The notes under the pieces were generated by a model. That model searched no databases and was not told the DNA's origin. It worked only from the letters and a program-made list of their open reading frames with translations. A stretch of 64,000 bases of DNA, from assembly GCF_014041935.1 (NCBI RefSeq), contig NZ_CP059491.1, forward strand, positions 4,650,001 to 4,714,000, read 5' to 3'. Of the stretch, positions 8,733 to 17,474 are shown one piece after another. Numbering within the stretch: position 1 is the stretch's first letter; each line of letters opens with the position of its first letter. A program made the translations under genes and the position numbers. This stretch comes from Gordonia jinghuaiqii. Lineage in GTDB: Bacteria; Actinomycetota; Actinomycetes; Mycobacteriales; Mycobacteriaceae.

Positions 8733-9302
8733 TTAGTCTTTGACGAAGTTCAGGTACGCCTTCGACGGGGTGGGCCCGCGTTGTCCCTGGTATTTCGATC
8801 CGACCGCCGCGCTGCCGTAGGGCTGCTCGGCGGGGCTGCTGAGCCGGATGAGGCACAGCTGCCCGATCTTCATACCCGGCCACAGGGTGATCGGGAGATT
8901 GGCCACGTTGGAGAGTTCCAGGGTGATGTGGCCGGAGAAGCCGGGATCGATGAAGCCCGCGGTGGAGTGGGTGAGCAGCCCGAGCCGGCCGAGGGAGGAC
9001 TTGCCTTCGAGGCGTCCGGCCAGGTCGTCGGGTAGGGAGCAGACCTCCAGGGTGGACCCGAGCACGAATTCTCCCGGGTGCAGCACAAACGGCTCACCGT
9101 CGGCCGGTTCGACCAGCGAGGTGAGTTCGTCTTGTCGTTGGGCCGGGTCGATGTGGGTGTATCGGGTGTTGTTGAACACCCGGAACATTCTGTCGAGCCG
9201 GACGTCGACGCTGGAGGGTTGGACGAGGGCGGGATCGAACGGATCGATGGCGAGGCGCCCGTCCGCGATCTCGGCGCGGATGTCGCGGTCGGATAGCAGC
9301 AC
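8733..9302 (-). CDS. dcd: dCTP deaminase (probably dUMP-forming)
   Basis: 189 residues, the usual length. It has the trimeric dUTPase-like fold motifs [26 protein letters not shown] and [17 protein letters not shown]. Dcd deaminates dCTP; the close mycobacterial homologue also hydrolyses the dUTP formed, giving dUMP for thymidylate synthesis, and the same is likely here. It lies 20 bp downstream of the DUF222-HNH gene and 89 bp upstream of ugd, all on the minus strand. Confidence 0.96.
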   Translation of the reverse strand: MLLSDRDIRAEIADGRLAIDPFDPALVQPSSVDVRLDRMFRVFNNTRYTHIDPAQRQDELTSLVEPADGEPFVLHPGEFVLGSTLEVCSLPDDLAGRLEGKSSLGRLGLLTHSTAGFIDPGFSGHITLELSNVANLPITLWPGMKIGQLCLIRLSSPAEQPYGSAAVGSKYQGQRGPTPSKAYLNFVKD

Positions 9303-9322
9303 GTGTCGAGGTTATCGAATGG

Positions 9323-10822
9323 TCAGGGCGGGTCTGCGCCCGTGTCGCCCGACGGGGGCGTCCCGGCACGGTGCGCGCCCGCCGACCTGCGTCGGTGGAC
9401 GTCGGTGCGCATCCTGTCGAGGACCTCGTCGGTGCGATGCGCGTGATTGACGCGCGGGGTCGACGACGGATGCGACTTCGGTGGGTGCCAGACCGCACGA
9501 CCTGCGTCGACGCCGTGGGTCTCGATGGAGGTGGCCCACTGATCGTCGCCTCGACCGACCGCGCGGTTGTGGGTTCCGCAGGCGGTGGCGAGGTTGTCGA
9601 TGTCGGTGGGTCCGAGGTCGGCGAACCATTCTTCGTCGTGGTGGATTTCGCAGTCGAAGGACGGCCGCGTGCAGCCGGGGTGGGTGCAGCCGCCGTCGCG
9701 GGCGAATGCGGCGAGGCGTTGCGCGCGGGAGGCCAACCGCTGGTCGCGGCCGAGGTAGAGGACTTCGCTGGTGTGGTCGCGGAACACCGCGAGGTGCTGC
9801 TGCGATTCTGCGGCGAGCTCGACGGCGTCTTTGATCGGCAGCAGTGTGCCGGTCGCGGTGCGAGCAGGATCGCCGGCGCGATCGCGAAGCGACGACTCGG
9901 AGATCGTGATGATGAGGTGCGGCGGCAGCCCGTGGTGAGAGGCGCCGAGCGCTCCACCGTCGAGAATCGTGCGCAGCAGTGCCGCGAAGGCGTCGTGGTT
10001 GCGCTGCTCGTCGGACCTGTGGTCGCGGTCGGCGGCTGCGGCCAGTGCATTCGGGTCGGCTGTCGATGGATCGCCTGTCGGGGACGCGTCGTCGTCGGGG
10101 TTGTTCATGCCCTTGGCCGCCCACACCGCGAGTACGACGTCGAGCATGGCGCGCGTCTTGGGGTCGAGGGTGGCCGTCAGCTTCGACATCATCTGCGCGT
10201 CTTGGGGTCCGAGGCGCATCCCGCGGACGCGGGCGCGGTCCCGGTCGTCGGTGATGCTGCCGTCGGGGTCGAGGTGGGCGAGGATGCGTTCACCGAGCTG
10301 TCGAAGCGAGCGCGGGTCGTATTCGCGTGCGTAGTGCGCGAGTGCGGCCTCGGCGGCTTCTTTCTCGGTTGCGTCGACCGCGGCCGGGATCTTGTTCATC
10401 ACGTCGATGATCACGTCTACGTGCGACGACGAGATGTCGCCGTCGGCAACGGCATTCGCGGTCTCCGGGAACTTCGGCTCGAGGCGGCTGCCCTGCATGT
10501 CGGCCCACTTGCCGAGAACTCTCACCTGCCTCAGGCGGCGTGTGGTCTCGCCACTCAGCCGCAGGACCGTGGTCATGAAATTGTTGATCGATTTGCAGCC
10601 GGCCTTGCGGAAGGCCCCACGCTCTTCGACGTCGACGATGTGACGCACGGACAACGAGAGCATCCGCCGCGTGGCGCGTTCGTGCTCGTAGGCAACCTTC
10701 AGCAGCTCGGCATCGGTGCATCGAGTCGACGCCGTCTGGCTGATCTCATCGATCAGCGCATGGAGACGGTCGTACTGCTCGACCAGCTCTGGTTGTGGTG
10801 CGAATGGCTCCTCGAAAGCCAT
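9323..10822 (-). CDS. DUF222 / HNH endonuclease-like protein (13E12 repeat family)
   Basis: About 499 residues. The long helical N-terminal domain (about residues 20-330) matches the DUF222 region of 13E12-family proteins. The C terminus carries an HNH-type zinc/nuclease module: DGGCTHPGCTRPSFDCEIHH, then DNLATACGTHN. These proteins are multicopy in mycolic-acid actinobacteria and their job is uncertain. In M. tuberculosis some REP13E12 copies are phage attachment targets. The ATG at 10822 is chosen because GGGGGA lies 6 nt upstream. The gene is intact, with no flanking direct repeats seen. Confidence 0.85.
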   Translation of the reverse strand: MAFEEPFAPQPELVEQYDRLHALIDEISQTASTRCTDAELLKVAYEHERATRRMLSLSVRHIVDVEERGAFRKAGCKSINNFMTTVLRLSGETTRRLRQVRVLGKWADMQGSRLEPKFPETANAVADGDISSSHVDVIIDVMNKIPAAVDATEKEAAEAALAHYAREYDPRSLRQLGERILAHLDPDGSITDDRDRARVRGMRLGPQDAQMMSKLTATLDPKTRAMLDVVLAVWAAKGMNNPDDDASPTGDPSTADPNALAAAADRDHRSDEQRNHDAFAALLRTILDGGALGASHHGLPPHLIITISESSLRDRAGDPARTATGTLLPIKDAVELAAESQQHLAVFRDHTSEVLYLGRDQRLASRAQRLAAFARDGGCTHPGCTRPSFDCEIHHDEEWFADLGPTDIDNLATACGTHNRAVGRGDDQWATSIETHGVDAGRAVWHPPKSHPSSTPRVNHAHRTDEVLDRMRTDVHRRRSAGAHRAGTPPSGDTGADPP

Positions 10823-11003
10823 GATCAATCCCCCATCATCATGGCTTTACTCGAAACTATGTTCGATGCTACGCGCGTTCCTGCCGGTGCGCAACCCCTA
10901 TCGGACAGAGAATCCTCTTCTGCCGCAGCAGGATTGCACTGTTGCAGCTCCCGAGTCTAGTAGCTTCCCCCGACACAAACCGCGTCATCTCCCGACGCAT
11001 GGG

Positions 11004-11015
11004 CCACAGCTGTGG
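11004..11015. repeat. Perfect 12-bp palindrome upstream of tRNA-Gly
   Basis: CCACAGCTGTGG is a perfect palindrome ending 42 bp before the tRNA. A TACGCT hexamer at 11024-11029 could be the tRNA -10 element, which would place the palindrome near the -35 region. Otherwise the 235 bp between the HNH gene start and the tRNA show no gene. Confidence 0.4.
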
Positions 11016-11057
11016 ACAGATTTGCTACGCTGTCGTTCGCGAGTCCAGCACTCGCAC

Positions 11058-11131
11058 GCCGATGTAGTTCAATGGCAGAACATCAGCTTCCCAAGCTGAA
11101 TACGCGGGTTCGATTCCCGTCATCGGCTCCA
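11058..11131 (+). tRNA. tRNA-Gly (anticodon CCC)
   Basis: A complete cloverleaf. The acceptor stem is GCCGATG / CATCGGC, with a D arm (GTTC..GAAC), an anticodon stem TCAGC / GCTGA around loop TTCCCAA, and a T arm with GGTTCGATTCC. Discriminator T is followed by an encoded CCA at 11129-11131. The anticodon CCC (11090-11092) reads GGG glycine codons. Confidence 0.97.
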
Positions 11132-11269
11132 CCATCACCGCGGATACGTCTCACGCGCGGCCTGGGCCGATGCGTGGCCGCCTTCGCCCGACCGCCGTCC
11201 CGCCCCCTGAACCCCGGATACAGGGACATCACGATCGGCCGCATCGCCCGGTGCCATCTGTCACAGTGA

Positions 11270-14023
11270 ATGAAGAGCACCAGAACTCAATCGAGCGGAC
11301 ACCTCATGGCATCGTCCGACACTGCACTCGCGTCACTCCGCGAGGTCGATCCCCAAGAGGACATCGATCGTCTCCTGCAGGATCTGAAGACTTCGACCGA
11401 CGGCTTGTCCGGCCGCGAGGCCGACCGCCGCCGCGTCGTCTTCGGCCCCAACGAGATCGTGCGACGACACGGCAGTCAGTGGGCGAAGCAGATCCTGGTC
11501 CAACTGACACACCCGCTGGCCCTGCTGTTGTGGCTGGCGGCGGTGCTCGCGTGGGTCGGCGACTCCCGGCCGCTCGGTATCGCCATCGTCGTGGTCATCC
11601 TGATCAACGCGGCATTCGCCTTCTTCCAGGAGCGACACGCCGAGCGGGCGGTCGAGGCCCTCTCGGACATCATGCCGCCCACCGCACGGGTCGTCCGAGA
11701 AGCCCCTGAAGACACGATCGCGGCGATCGATCTCGTTCCCGGCGACGTCATCCACCTCGGTGAGGGCGATCGGGTGTCCGCCGATGCGCGCTTGATCGCC
11801 GGTGCGGTCGAGGTGGACCTGTCCGCCCTGACCGGCGAGTCGGCGCCGGTGCACGTGCAGAGCGACTCGGATGCGCGATCCGGCCCCATCCTCGAGGCCA
11901 CCGACATCGTGTTCAGCGGCACCAACGTCGTCGGCGGCGACGGTCGGGCGGTGGTCTTCGCAACCGGGATGCAGACCCAGCTCGGACACATCGCGGCCCT
12001 CTCGCAGACGGGCGTGCGGGACGAGAGTCCTCTCGAGCAGAAGGTGAAGCGGGTCGCCTGGTTCATCGCGGCGGTCGCGGTCGGACTCGGCCTCGCGTTC
12101 ATCCCGCTCGGGACCCTGCTGGCGGGGCTCTCCCTGCAGGACGCGGTGAACTTCGCCATCGGCCTGCTCGTCGCCAACGTCCCCGAGGGCCTGCTGCCGA
12201 CCATCACCCTCGCCCTCGCGGTGGGCGTGCGGGTACTCGCCCGCAAAGGGGCCCTGGTCAAACGCATATCCGCGGTCGAGACCCTGGGGTCGACCTCGGT
12301 GATCTGCACCGACAAGACCGGGACCCTCACGCAGAACTCGATGCAGGCGATGCGGATCTGGGCGTCCGACGGGGTCGTCGACGACGTCCGAGCGGGATAC
12401 ACGCCGACCGAGGGGATGCGGCGCCTGGCCCGGTCCGTCGTCGACTGCTGCACGGCCAGAATCGAAGTCGACGACGACGGCCAGACCCGTGAGTACGGTG
12501 ATCCCACCGAGATCGCCCTGTTGCGCGGGGTCGCCGCGGCGAGGACAGGCGATGCGGTCGATCCGAAACCGGACCGGGTCTTTCCCTTCGACTCAGAACT
12601 CCGACGGATGTCCACGGTCGTCTTCGATCCCGACGGCGCCAGGATCAACGTCAAGGGCGCACCCGAGGACATCCTCGGCCGGTGTACGACGATCGCCGGA
12701 AGACCCTCGGACCGAGTCGATCTCGACGAGCTGCGCAACCTGGTGTCGGGATGGGCCGCCGACGGCCTACGCCTGATCGCCGTGGCCTCTCGCGACGTCG
12801 ACACCGACACCGGACGCACCATCGACCGCGGGAGCGCCGAACAGGACCTGACGCTGCTCGGTGTCCTCGCGCTGCTCGACCCGCCGCGTGAGGGGGTGGC
12901 CGACGCCGTCGCGACGTGCCACCGGGCCGGCATCCGGGTGGTCATGGTGACCGGCGATCACGCGCTGACCGCGCAGGGCATCGCCCGCAGCGTCGGCATC
13001 GGCTCCGAACTCGGCCTGCAGGTGATCACCGGCCTCGAGCTCGACGGCATGTCCGAGGCACAGCTCGACGACATCCTGGGGCAGGGCAGCGAGCTCGTCT
13101 TCGCGCGCACGTCCCCGGAGGCGAAGGTACGCATCACCGACGCCCTGCGCGACCTCGGCGCGGTGGTGGCGATGACGGGCGACGGCGTCAACGACGCCCC
13201 TGCACTGCACCGGGCCGACATCGGGGTCGCCATGGGACGCAACGGCACCGACGTCGCCCGGGAGGCGGCGACGATGGTGCTCACCGATGACAACTTCGCC
13301 ACCATCGTCAGCGCGGTCGAAGAAGGCCGTCGCGTCTACGACAACGTCCAGAAGTTCATCGTCTACATCTTCGCCCACGCCACCCCCGAGGTGATCCCCT
13401 TCCTGATGTACGCACTCTCGGGCGGCAACATCCCGCTACCCCTGACGGTGATGCAGATCCTGGCGATCGACCTGGGTACCGAGACCCTGCCCGCACTGGC
13501 GCTGGGACGTGAGCGAGCCGAACCGGGCCTGATGGACCGCGCACCGCGACCCCGTCGCTCGAGCGTGGTGACCGGACCACTGCTGATCCGCGCGTGGCTC
13601 CTCCTGGGCGGGGTCTCCGCGGTGCTGGTGATCGCGTTGTTCCTCGGCACGCTGTGGCGCGGTGGCTGGACCTACGGCACCTCGGTGAGCAGCGGCGACA
13701 TGCACACGACCTGGCAGCTCGCCACCACGATGACATTCCTCGGGATCGTCGCATGCCAGATCGGTACCGCGATGGCGGCGCGAACCCAGCGGGCGTCGTT
13801 GTCCTCGATAGGTGTGACGACCAACCGTTTCCTGCTGTGGGGCATCGCATTCGAGATCGTCTTCGCGGTGATCGTGGTGACAGTTCCGGTCCTCAACGAC
13901 GTGTTCGGGACGATCCCACCGCCCCTCGAACTCTGGCTGTGGCTGTTACCGCTGCCCCTGATCGTGTGGGGCGTCGACGAGTTCTATCGCCGGGTGCTGC
14001 GTCGCGTCGGATCACCCGCATGA
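11270..14023 (+). CDS. P2-type cation-transporting ATPase
   Basis: A ~917-residue P-type ATPase in the Ca2+/Na+-pump-like class. It has a cation-ATPase N-terminal domain, the actuator TGES motif ([12 protein letters not shown]), helix M4 with NVPEGLLPT, the phosphorylation site [11 protein letters not shown] (Asp about residue 347), a nucleotide-binding KGAPED, the hinge [12 protein letters not shown] and six C-terminal helices. The PEGLLPT form is closest to Na+/K+- and Ca2+-type pumps, but the ion cannot be assigned. The start is ambiguous: ATG 11270 or ATG 11306 (MASSDTA), neither with a strong RBS. It was probably the first gene of an operon with pfkB, of which only a remnant remains 17 nt downstream. 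Confidence 0.92.
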   Translation: MKSTRTQSSGHLMASSDTALASLREVDPQEDIDRLLQDLKTSTDGLSGREADRRRVVFGPNEIVRRHGSQWAKQILVQLTHPLALLLWLAAVLAWVGDSRPLGIAIVVVILINAAFAFFQERHAERAVEALSDIMPPTARVVREAPEDTIAAIDLVPGDVIHLGEGDRVSADARLIAGAVEVDLSALTGESAPVHVQSDSDARSGPILEATDIVFSGTNVVGGDGRAVVFATGMQTQLGHIAALSQTGVRDESPLEQKVKRVAWFIAAVAVGLGLAFIPLGTLLAGLSLQDAVNFAIGLLVANVPEGLLPTITLALAVGVRVLARKGALVKRISAVETLGSTSVICTDKTGTLTQNSMQAMRIWASDGVVDDVRAGYTPTEGMRRLARSVVDCCTARIEVDDDGQTREYGDPTEIALLRGVAAARTGDAVDPKPDRVFPFDSELRRMSTVVFDPDGARINVKGAPEDILGRCTTIAGRPSDRVDLDELRNLVSGWAADGLRLIAVASRDVDTDTGRTIDRGSAEQDLTLLGVLALLDPPREGVADAVATCHRAGIRVVMVTGDHALTAQGIARSVGIGSELGLQVITGLELDGMSEAQLDDILGQGSELVFARTSPEAKVRITDALRDLGAVVAMTGDGVNDAPALHRADIGVAMGRNGTDVAREAATMVLTDDNFATIVSAVEEGRRVYDNVQKFIVYIFAHATPEVIPFLMYALSGGNIPLPLTVMQILAIDLGTETLPALALGRERAEPGLMDRAPRPRRSSVVTGPLLIRAWLLLGGVSAVLVIALFLGTLWRGGWTYGTSVSSGDMHTTWQLATTMTFLGIVACQIGTAMAARTQRASLSSIGVTTNRFLLWGIAFEIVFAVIVVTVPVLNDVFGTIPPPLELWLWLLPLPLIVWGVDEFYRRVLRRVGSPA

Positions 14024-14039
14024 CATCGAGAGGATCGGC

Positions 14040-14247
14040 ATGTCCCACATCCTGTCCGTGCCGATGAATCCCGCCCTGGACATCCACACCGCCGTCCGCC
14101 ATGGCACCGCGGCCGGCGCGGCCGCCGTCATCACGCCCGGATAGGGAACCGTGTCGCCGCGACGATTTCGAACGACTCCTCTCCCAGGCCCCCGGGACGA
14201 CCGTCCACGACTGCACACCGATCCGTGACCTCGAAACCCGATATTGA
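14040..14247 (+). pseudogene. pfkB-type 6-phosphofructokinase remnant with internal deletion and +1 frameshift
   Basis: A GAGAGG RBS and ATG stand 17 nt after the ATPase stop. The first 19 codons read MSHILSVPMNPALDIHTAV, the normal PfkB start (mycobacterial PfkB has ITLTMNPALDITTSV). Without a break the frame continues RHGTAAGAAAVITPG, matching the C-terminal PfkB segment (VRLGNAAGAAMLLTPG in M. tuberculosis), then hits TAG at 14142. One frame over, from 14146, EPCRRDDFERLLSQAP continues the family's C-terminal helix to a TGA at 14247. About 265 central codons, including the substrate and ATP sites, are missing. Removing one base at ~14142 would restore the C-terminal frame. It cannot make an active kinase. 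Confidence 0.82.
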
Positions 14248-14380
14248 GGGGCCGGAGGGTCAACCATGGGCAGTACGACGCCGTGAAGAGGATGGGTGAT
14301 CTCCGGATTCGCCGGACAAGGGGTTCTCGGGGTCGAACGGCCCGCGGATGTGCGGGTTCGCCCACCACAGGAGAATCACG

Positions 14381-15394
14381 ATGAAAGCAGCAGTCGTCAC
14401 CGACTTCACGGCACCGCTCGAGATACAGGACCTGCCCGTTCCCGAGCCCGGCCCCACCGACGTGCTGGTGAAGATGGAGACCAGCGGCCTCTGTCACACC
14501 GATATCCATGCCGCGCACGGTGATTGGCCGGTCAAGCCGTCGCCGCCGTTCGTACCGGGCCACGAGGGCATCGGCCGGATCGAGGCGATCGGATCAGAGG
14601 TGACCGATCGGGCCGTCGGCGACCGGGTCGCCATCGCCTGGCTGGGGTATGCGTGCGGTGCGTGCCGGTACTGCATCTCCGGCTGGGAGACGCTGTGCGA
14701 ACAGCAGCGCAACTCCGGATACTCCGTGAACGGCAGCTTCGGCGAGTACGCCGTTCTCCCGGCCGCCTTCGCCAACCCGGTTCCCGACGCTGTGTCCTCG
14801 GTGGATGCGGGCCCGCTGACGTGCGCGGGTGTGACGACCTACAAGGCGGTACAGGTGGCGGATGTGCGCCCCGCGCAGACGGTGGCGGTGTTCGGGATCG
14901 GCGGACTCGGACACCTGGCGGTCCAGTATGCCCGGATCGCCGGGGGTTTCGTGGTCGCTGTCGACGTCTCCGACGAGAAGCTCGAGATGGCGCGCAGGCT
15001 GGGCGCCGACCACGTGGTCAACGCCAAGACCGAGGACCCTGTGGAGGCGATCGCCGGACTGGGCGGGGCAGATGTGGCCCTCGCACTGGTCGCCTCGGCC
15101 GCCTCCTTCCAGCAGGCATACGCCTCGTTGCGTCGCGGCGGCCGACTCGTCTGCGTTGCACTGCCGGCCGGTGATGCGACGTTGCCGGTGCCGATCTTCG
15201 ACACCGTGCTCGGCGGCAAGTCCGTCATCGGATCCATCGTCGGCACCCGGAACGACCTCGCCGACGTCTTCGCCTTGCACGCGGCCGGCCGCACCGAGGT
15301 CATCGCCGAGACACGGCCCCTGGAGACGGTGAACGAGTCGATCAGCGACGTGCTGAGCGGCGCCGTACCGGCACGCGTCGTCTTCGAGTTCTGA
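14381..15394 (+). CDS. Zinc-dependent alcohol dehydrogenase (AdhP-like)
   Basis: A 337-residue medium-chain dehydrogenase. Catalytic zinc ligands lie in SGLCHTD (about residue 38) and PGHEGIG (about residue 60). The structural zinc has four Cys in YACGACRYCISGWETLC (about residues 90-106). The NAD-binding motif is GIGGLGHLAVQ (about residue 168). It probably interconverts primary alcohols and aldehydes. The ATG at 14381 has AGGAGA 8 nt upstream; an earlier in-frame ATG at 14348 would add 11 unlikely residues. Its position behind an ATPase and a pfkB remnant suggests an anaerobic or stress locus, though no DosR-type box was seen. Confidence 0.92.
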   Translation: MKAAVVTDFTAPLEIQDLPVPEPGPTDVLVKMETSGLCHTDIHAAHGDWPVKPSPPFVPGHEGIGRIEAIGSEVTDRAVGDRVAIAWLGYACGACRYCISGWETLCEQQRNSGYSVNGSFGEYAVLPAAFANPVPDAVSSVDAGPLTCAGVTTYKAVQVADVRPAQTVAVFGIGGLGHLAVQYARIAGGFVVAVDVSDEKLEMARRLGADHVVNAKTEDPVEAIAGLGGADVALALVASAASFQQAYASLRRGGRLVCVALPAGDATLPVPIFDTVLGGKSVIGSIVGTRNDLADVFALHAAGRTEVIAETRPLETVNESISDVLSGAVPARVVFEF

Positions 15395-15401
15395 CCGCTT
15401 C

Positions 15402-15423
15402 ACGGGTGCGCCGCATCACCCGT
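15402..15423 (+). terminator. Hairpin after the alcohol dehydrogenase gene
   Basis: ACGGGTG (15402-15408) and CACCCGT (15417-15423) form a perfect 7-bp stem with an 8-nt loop, 8 nt after the stop codon. There is no T-tract, so termination is plausible but not certain. Confidence 0.45.
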
Positions 15424-15518
15424 CCGGCGGCTGGAGGAATGTCCCGGCACCCCCGTGTCGTTGGCCGAGAGGTCGGCCGAAGACCGATGAGAACACGGTT
15501 CGGAACAGAGGTGCTGTC

Positions 15519-16178
15519 ATGAAGATCGGAATCATCGGTGCGGGATTCATCGGCGGGACGCTCACGCGTCGGCTCACTGCCCTGGGCCACGACGTGCGGG
15601 TCGCCAATTCGCGCGCCCCGGAAACACTTGCCGATCTGGCGTCGGAGACCGGTGCCACGGCGGTGTGGGCCGCGGACGCAGCTCAGGACGCCGACCTGGT
15701 GATCGTCAGCATCCCGCAGAAGAACACCCCCGACCTGGCCGCGGGCATCCTCGACGCCCGCAAGCCGGGGGCGCCGGTCATCGAGACCAACAACTACTAC
15801 CCGCAGCAGCGTGACGGGAAGATCCAGGAGATCGAGGACGGCACCCCGGAGAGCGTCTGGGTCTCCAAGCTGCTCGGCGTGCCCGTCTACAAGGTCTTCA
15901 ACGGGATCTACTGGAAGCACCTGCTGAACAAGGGTGTCCCCGCCGGCACCGAGGGCCGGATAGCACTGCCGATCGCCGGTGACGACGCGGACGGAAAGAA
16001 GATCGTGTTCGCCCTCGTCGACGAGCTCGGCTTCGACCCGGTCGACGCGGGACCGCTCGCCGAGTCGTGGCGCCAGCAGCCGGGAACGCCGGTGTACGGC
16101 AAGGACTTCGGCGTCAAGGACACCATCGAGGCACTCGCCCAGGCCTCGCCGGAGCGCACCCCGGAGTGGCGCGCCTGA
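15519..16178 (+). CDS. NAD(P)-binding protein, F420-dependent NADP reductase-like
   Basis: A 219-residue single Rossmann domain opening with KIGIIGAGFIGGTLTRRLTALGHDV. It has the NSR motif that reads the NADP 2'-phosphate and the later VVSIPQKN strand. It resembles the short bacterial relatives of F420H2:NADP oxidoreductase, but F420 use cannot be confirmed from motifs. A good RBS (AGAGGTG) precedes the ATG. It lies downstream of the alcohol dehydrogenase, separated by a hairpin and 124 bp. Confidence 0.75.
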   Translation: MKIGIIGAGFIGGTLTRRLTALGHDVRVANSRAPETLADLASETGATAVWAADAAQDADLVIVSIPQKNTPDLAAGILDARKPGAPVIETNNYYPQQRDGKIQEIEDGTPESVWVSKLLGVPVYKVFNGIYWKHLLNKGVPAGTEGRIALPIAGDDADGKKIVFALVDELGFDPVDAGPLAESWRQQPGTPVYGKDFGVKDTIEALAQASPERTPEWRA

Positions 16179-16205
16179 GTCCTGCCCACTTGTAGCGGCG
16201 AGGGG

Positions 16206-16952
16206 TCAGCGCCGCCTGGGGCGCCTGGCGCTCTTGGCGGCGCCCTTGCGCGGCGTCTTTCCCGCCGCCTCACGTGCCGCCTTCTTGGCAGCGGCCTTCT
16301 CCTTGGCCGAACGCTTCGGCGCCGGTTCGGAGCGCCCGCGAGATGACGTTGCCTTCCGGCCCCGGACTATGCCGACGAACTCGTCGGCCAAGTCGGTGGT
16401 CGGGGCCGGCCACAGTAGGCCGACGGTCTCGGTGGGGGCGTCGGTGATCGGGCGAAAGACCAGATCCTTGCGGTGGTGCAACCGCGCCAACGACTGCGGG
16501 ACCAGCAGCAGGCCCACCCCGGCGGCCACGAGTTCGATTGCGTCGCCGAGGGTTTCGGGTCGATGTTCCACCGCGGCGCCTGGCCGGTCGGTCATGATGA
16601 TCGGTTCGTCGAGGGGCCAGAGGAATTGTTCGTCGGCGAGGTCGGACAGCGTCAACTCGTCGCCTGCGGTGAGCACGTGGTCCTTCGGCACCACCACGAC
16701 GGTGGTCTCCTCGTACAGGTCGATCGTGTGGTGCGGCCCGGCGTCGCCGTGCCGGAGCGCGTCGGGGAGTCGTGTGATGGCCGCGTGCACGTCTCCTTGT
16801 CCGACGGCATCCGCGCAGGCTGCGACGTCGAGGGCGACGAGCTCCAGCGGCACCTCCGCTCGACGGTCCGCCCAGATCCGGACCCACTTTCCCGGGGTCA
16901 CGCCGGGGACATACGCCAGGCGGAAAACGGGGGCGTCGTCGGGCGTGGTCAC
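16206..16952 (-). CDS. Stand-alone LysR-type effector-binding domain with Lys/Ala/Arg-rich tail, no HTH
   Basis: About 248 residues from a GTG at 16952. Residues ~8-205 resemble the periplasmic-binding-like effector domain of LysR regulators (FRLAYVPGVTPGKWVRIW, VVVVPKDHVL, VAAGVGLLLVPQSLA). The ~70-residue LysR HTH is absent. Upstream open codons overlap the divergent DUF5997 gene and encode nothing HTH-like. The last ~35 residues are strongly basic (SAKEKAAAKKAAREAAGK, then further Arg/Lys), like histone or HupB tails, and could contact nucleic acid. It is divergent from DUF5997 with only 33 bp between the starts, a pairing that suggests linked function. Confidence 0.78.
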   Translation of the reverse strand: MTTPDDAPVFRLAYVPGVTPGKWVRIWADRRAEVPLELVALDVAACADAVGQGDVHAAITRLPDALRHGDAGPHHTIDLYEETTVVVVPKDHVLTAGDELTLSDLADEQFLWPLDEPIIMTDRPGAAVEHRPETLGDAIELVAAGVGLLLVPQSLARLHHRKDLVFRPITDAPTETVGLLWPAPTTDLADEFVGIVRGRKATSSRGRSEPAPKRSAKEKAAAKKAAREAAGKTPRKGAAKSARRPRRR

Positions 16953-16985
16953 GGGACAGAGGCTACCGCCCGATACCCTCGAGGA

Positions 16986-17390
16986 ATGAGTTCGCAGTCG
17001 ATGAAGCCGGCCACGGCCGCCAAGAAGCTGGACGTATACCTGCCGGCCACTCCTGCGGAGTTCCGGGACGGCCCCATCACCCGATCCGAGCTCGCCGCCC
17101 TCGAGGCGGACCCGCCGGAGTGGCTGCGCACCCTGCGCGCGAACGGACCGCACCCGAAGAATCTGGTGGCGGCCAAGCTCGGCATCTCCAACTCCGGCCT
17201 GGTCAGAGGCGGGATCACCGAGGCGCTGACCACCGCGCAGATCGACGAACTGCTGGCCGAGATGCCGGAATGGCTCGTCGCCGAACGCGCCACCCAGGTG
17301 GAGGCACGCCGCGAGGAGCGTCGGGTCAAGTCACTTCACGCCGACCGGCGTCGTGATCGCGAAGAGGCAGAGGCGGACCGCAAGTCCTGA
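16986..17390 (+). CDS. DUF5997 family protein
   Basis: A 134-residue soluble basic protein. The core reads KPATAAKKLDVYLPATPAEF, then TLRANGPHPKNLVAAKLGIS and a helix ending RREERRVKSLHADRRRDREE. VAAKLGISNSGLVRGGITE looks like a small HTH-type segment, so DNA binding is possible. The ATG at 16986 has GAGG close upstream. No function is known to me. It may supply the DNA-binding part missing from the divergent LysR-effector protein; that is inference only. Confidence 0.7.
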   Translation: MSSQSMKPATAAKKLDVYLPATPAEFRDGPITRSELAALEADPPEWLRTLRANGPHPKNLVAAKLGISNSGLVRGGITEALTTAQIDELLAEMPEWLVAERATQVEARREERRVKSLHADRRRDREEAEADRKS

Positions 17391-17474
17391 GCCTCGGCCG
17401 TCGGGTCGCAGCGGTTAGGCAGATCGCGCACGGGGTACCCGTCGAACACCCATTGTTCGATCGAGGAGTAGTCC

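Noticed and set aside
9371..10960. 529-codon plus-strand open frame opposite the DUF222-HNH gene
   Set aside because: No domain pattern and the composition of an antisense frame; the minus strand encodes a full 13E12-family protein with an HNH motif.
9323..11131. Possible integrated element between the 13E12-type gene and tRNA-Gly
   Set aside because: No integrase, no duplicated tRNA 3' end and no flanking direct repeats; the same family commonly stands alone in this group.
11132..14380. DosR-type box near the P-type ATPase or alcohol dehydrogenase
   Set aside because: Only half-site-like GGGAC stretches were found; no palindrome close to the GGGACT-AGTCCC consensus.
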